Shown here piece after piece: positions 15,235-15,949 of a stretch of DNA of 15,949 nt. Origin of the DNA: JAMXLO01 sp046732975 (GTDB taxonomy: Bacteria; Pseudomonadota; Alphaproteobacteria; Acetobacterales; Acetobacteraceae); contig JBKPOG010000067.1 in NCBI GenBank assembly GCA_046732975.1, positions 1-15,949 on the forward strand. The letters are read 5' to 3'. How positions within the stretch are numbered: position 1 is the first letter of the stretch; the number at the start of each line of letters is the position of its first letter. Below the pieces are notes generated by a model. The model had not been told where the DNA came from. It saw only the letters and a program-made list of their open reading frames with translations, and did not search any database. A program made the position numbers and the translations under genes.

Positions 15235-15949
15235 TTAGGCGCCTTGTTGTAGCTGCTGCCCGCGCACCAGACGCCCGGGCAGCACACCGGTTGGTTCGCC
15301 GTCGCGATACGTGATGCGTCCCGACACGATCGTTGCGTCGTAGCCGTGCACCTTTTGCATCAGCCGCCTGCCACCCGCAGGGAGGTCATGCACCACGTAT
15401 GGCTTATCGCAGCCGAGGCGGTCCCAGTCGATCACGTTGACGTCGGCCTTCTTGCCGACCGCCAGCACGCCGCGATCGGTGAGGCCTGCCGCCTGCGCGG
15501 TATCGGATGTCAGACGGCGGATCAGCTCCGGCATCGGCCAGCGCTGCATCGTGCGGCCCCAATGCGTCAGCAGCCAGGTCTGATAGCCAGCGTCCAGAAT
15601 GAACGCGACGTGCGCGCCGCCGTCGCCCAGGCCCATGATCGTGTTGCGGTCTGCCAGCGTCGTTTCACTGACCGAGAAGTCGTAATCTGCGTAGCCGCCG
15701 AGTGGCATGTAGATAAACGCGTGGCCATCATCTTCCAGCAGCGCGTCGTAGGCAACCTCTTCCGGCGCACGTCCATCGCGCTCAGCAATGGCAGTGAAGG
15801 AATCCTCCCGCCGCGGCTTATAGTTGGGCGGATTGCCGAAATGGAACATCTGCGCATACGAGACTCGGTTGATCAGCACGAACGTGCTTTCCTTCTTTGG
15901 ATCCTCGGACAGCAGCTGCGCACGGAATGCCGGATCGCGCATGCGTCGC
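15235..15949 (-). CDS. Amidohydrolase (N-acyl-D-amino-acid deacylase-like), C-terminal part
   Basis: About 237 residues of a protein whose N-terminal part lies beyond the right edge. The frame is open to the last base, so the ATG at 15942 is not taken as the start. GLGDGGAHVAFILDAGY matches the metal-dependent amidohydrolase family 3 (D-aminoacylase/N-acyl-D-amino-acid deacylase group), where the Asp of GDGGAH belongs to the active site. LAVGKKADVNVIDWDRLG near the end is the usual return to the small beta-sandwich domain. These enzymes hydrolyse N-acyl amino acids or related amides and are normally around 500-570 residues. The metal-binding HxH motif would be in the missing part. Next to a Liv-type importer and an SDR it may act on the imported compound, but the substrate is unknown. 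Confidence 0.82.
   Translation of the reverse strand, partial: RRMRDPAFRAQLLSEDPKKESTFVLINRVSYAQMFHFGNPPNYKPRREDSFTAIAERDGRAPEEVAYDALLEDDGHAFIYMPLGGYADYDFSVSETTLADRNTIMGLGDGGAHVAFILDAGYQTWLLTHWGRTMQRWPMPELIRRLTSDTAQAAGLTDRGVLAVGKKADVNVIDWDRLGCDKPYVVHDLPAGGRRLMQKVHGYDATIVSGRITYRDGEPTGVLPGRLVRGQQLQQGA

Overview
The window is GC-rich, tightly packed DNA. Convergent genes end within 3 to 6 bases of each other, and several starts overlap the preceding stop. It carries several branched-chain-amino-acid-type (Liv/HAAT) transport proteins, Tat-like signal peptides, FNR/FixK-type half-sites (TTGAY-N4-RTCAA) and a long G/C-only inverted repeat. Together these suggest an alphaproteobacterium, possibly Rhodospirillales/Acetobacteraceae. 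That placement is inference from gene content and style; no rRNA or other marker is present.

Layout. 1-222 is the 3' end of a LysR-type regulator. 229-2992 (minus) is a two-gene unit: a DHA2-type MFS exporter followed by a DUF3500 protein with a natural histidine-rich tail. Divergent from it, 3139-4212 encodes an OafA-like membrane acyltransferase. 4216-5433 (minus) is an orphan Liv-type substrate-binding protein with no permease or ATPase beside it.

5526-8984 is a small cluster that looks like an oxygen- or redox-controlled module in decay. It holds a phosphoenolpyruvate synthase gene broken by four separate lesions (minus), a DUF2934-like small gene broken by an in-frame TAG (plus), and an intact CBS-CBS-BON protein (minus). 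An FNR/FixK-like palindrome lies in the promoter between the two broken genes, and a second lies in front of the CBS-BON gene.

9110-13719 is a complete five-gene ABC importer operon: substrate-binding protein, LivH, LivM, LivG and LivF. A roughly 85-base inverted repeat separates the binding-protein gene from the first permease gene. A VapBC toxin-antitoxin pair (13788-14425), preceded by AT-rich palindromes, sits between livF and a divergent SDR-family gene (14448-15230). The SDR keeps its Rossmann motifs but lacks most of the catalytic tetrad. The right edge (15235-15949, minus) is the C-terminal part of an amidohydrolase resembling N-acyl-D-amino-acid deacylases. The importer, SDR and amidohydrolase may have served uptake and breakdown of an acylated amino acid or similar amide, but the substrate cannot be read from the sequence.

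There is no rRNA, tRNA, CRISPR array or insertion sequence, and no convincing intrinsic terminator. The most interesting material is the decayed PEP synthase/DUF2934/CBS-BON module with shared FNR-like boxes, the catalytically atypical SDR, and the inverted repeat inside the liv operon.
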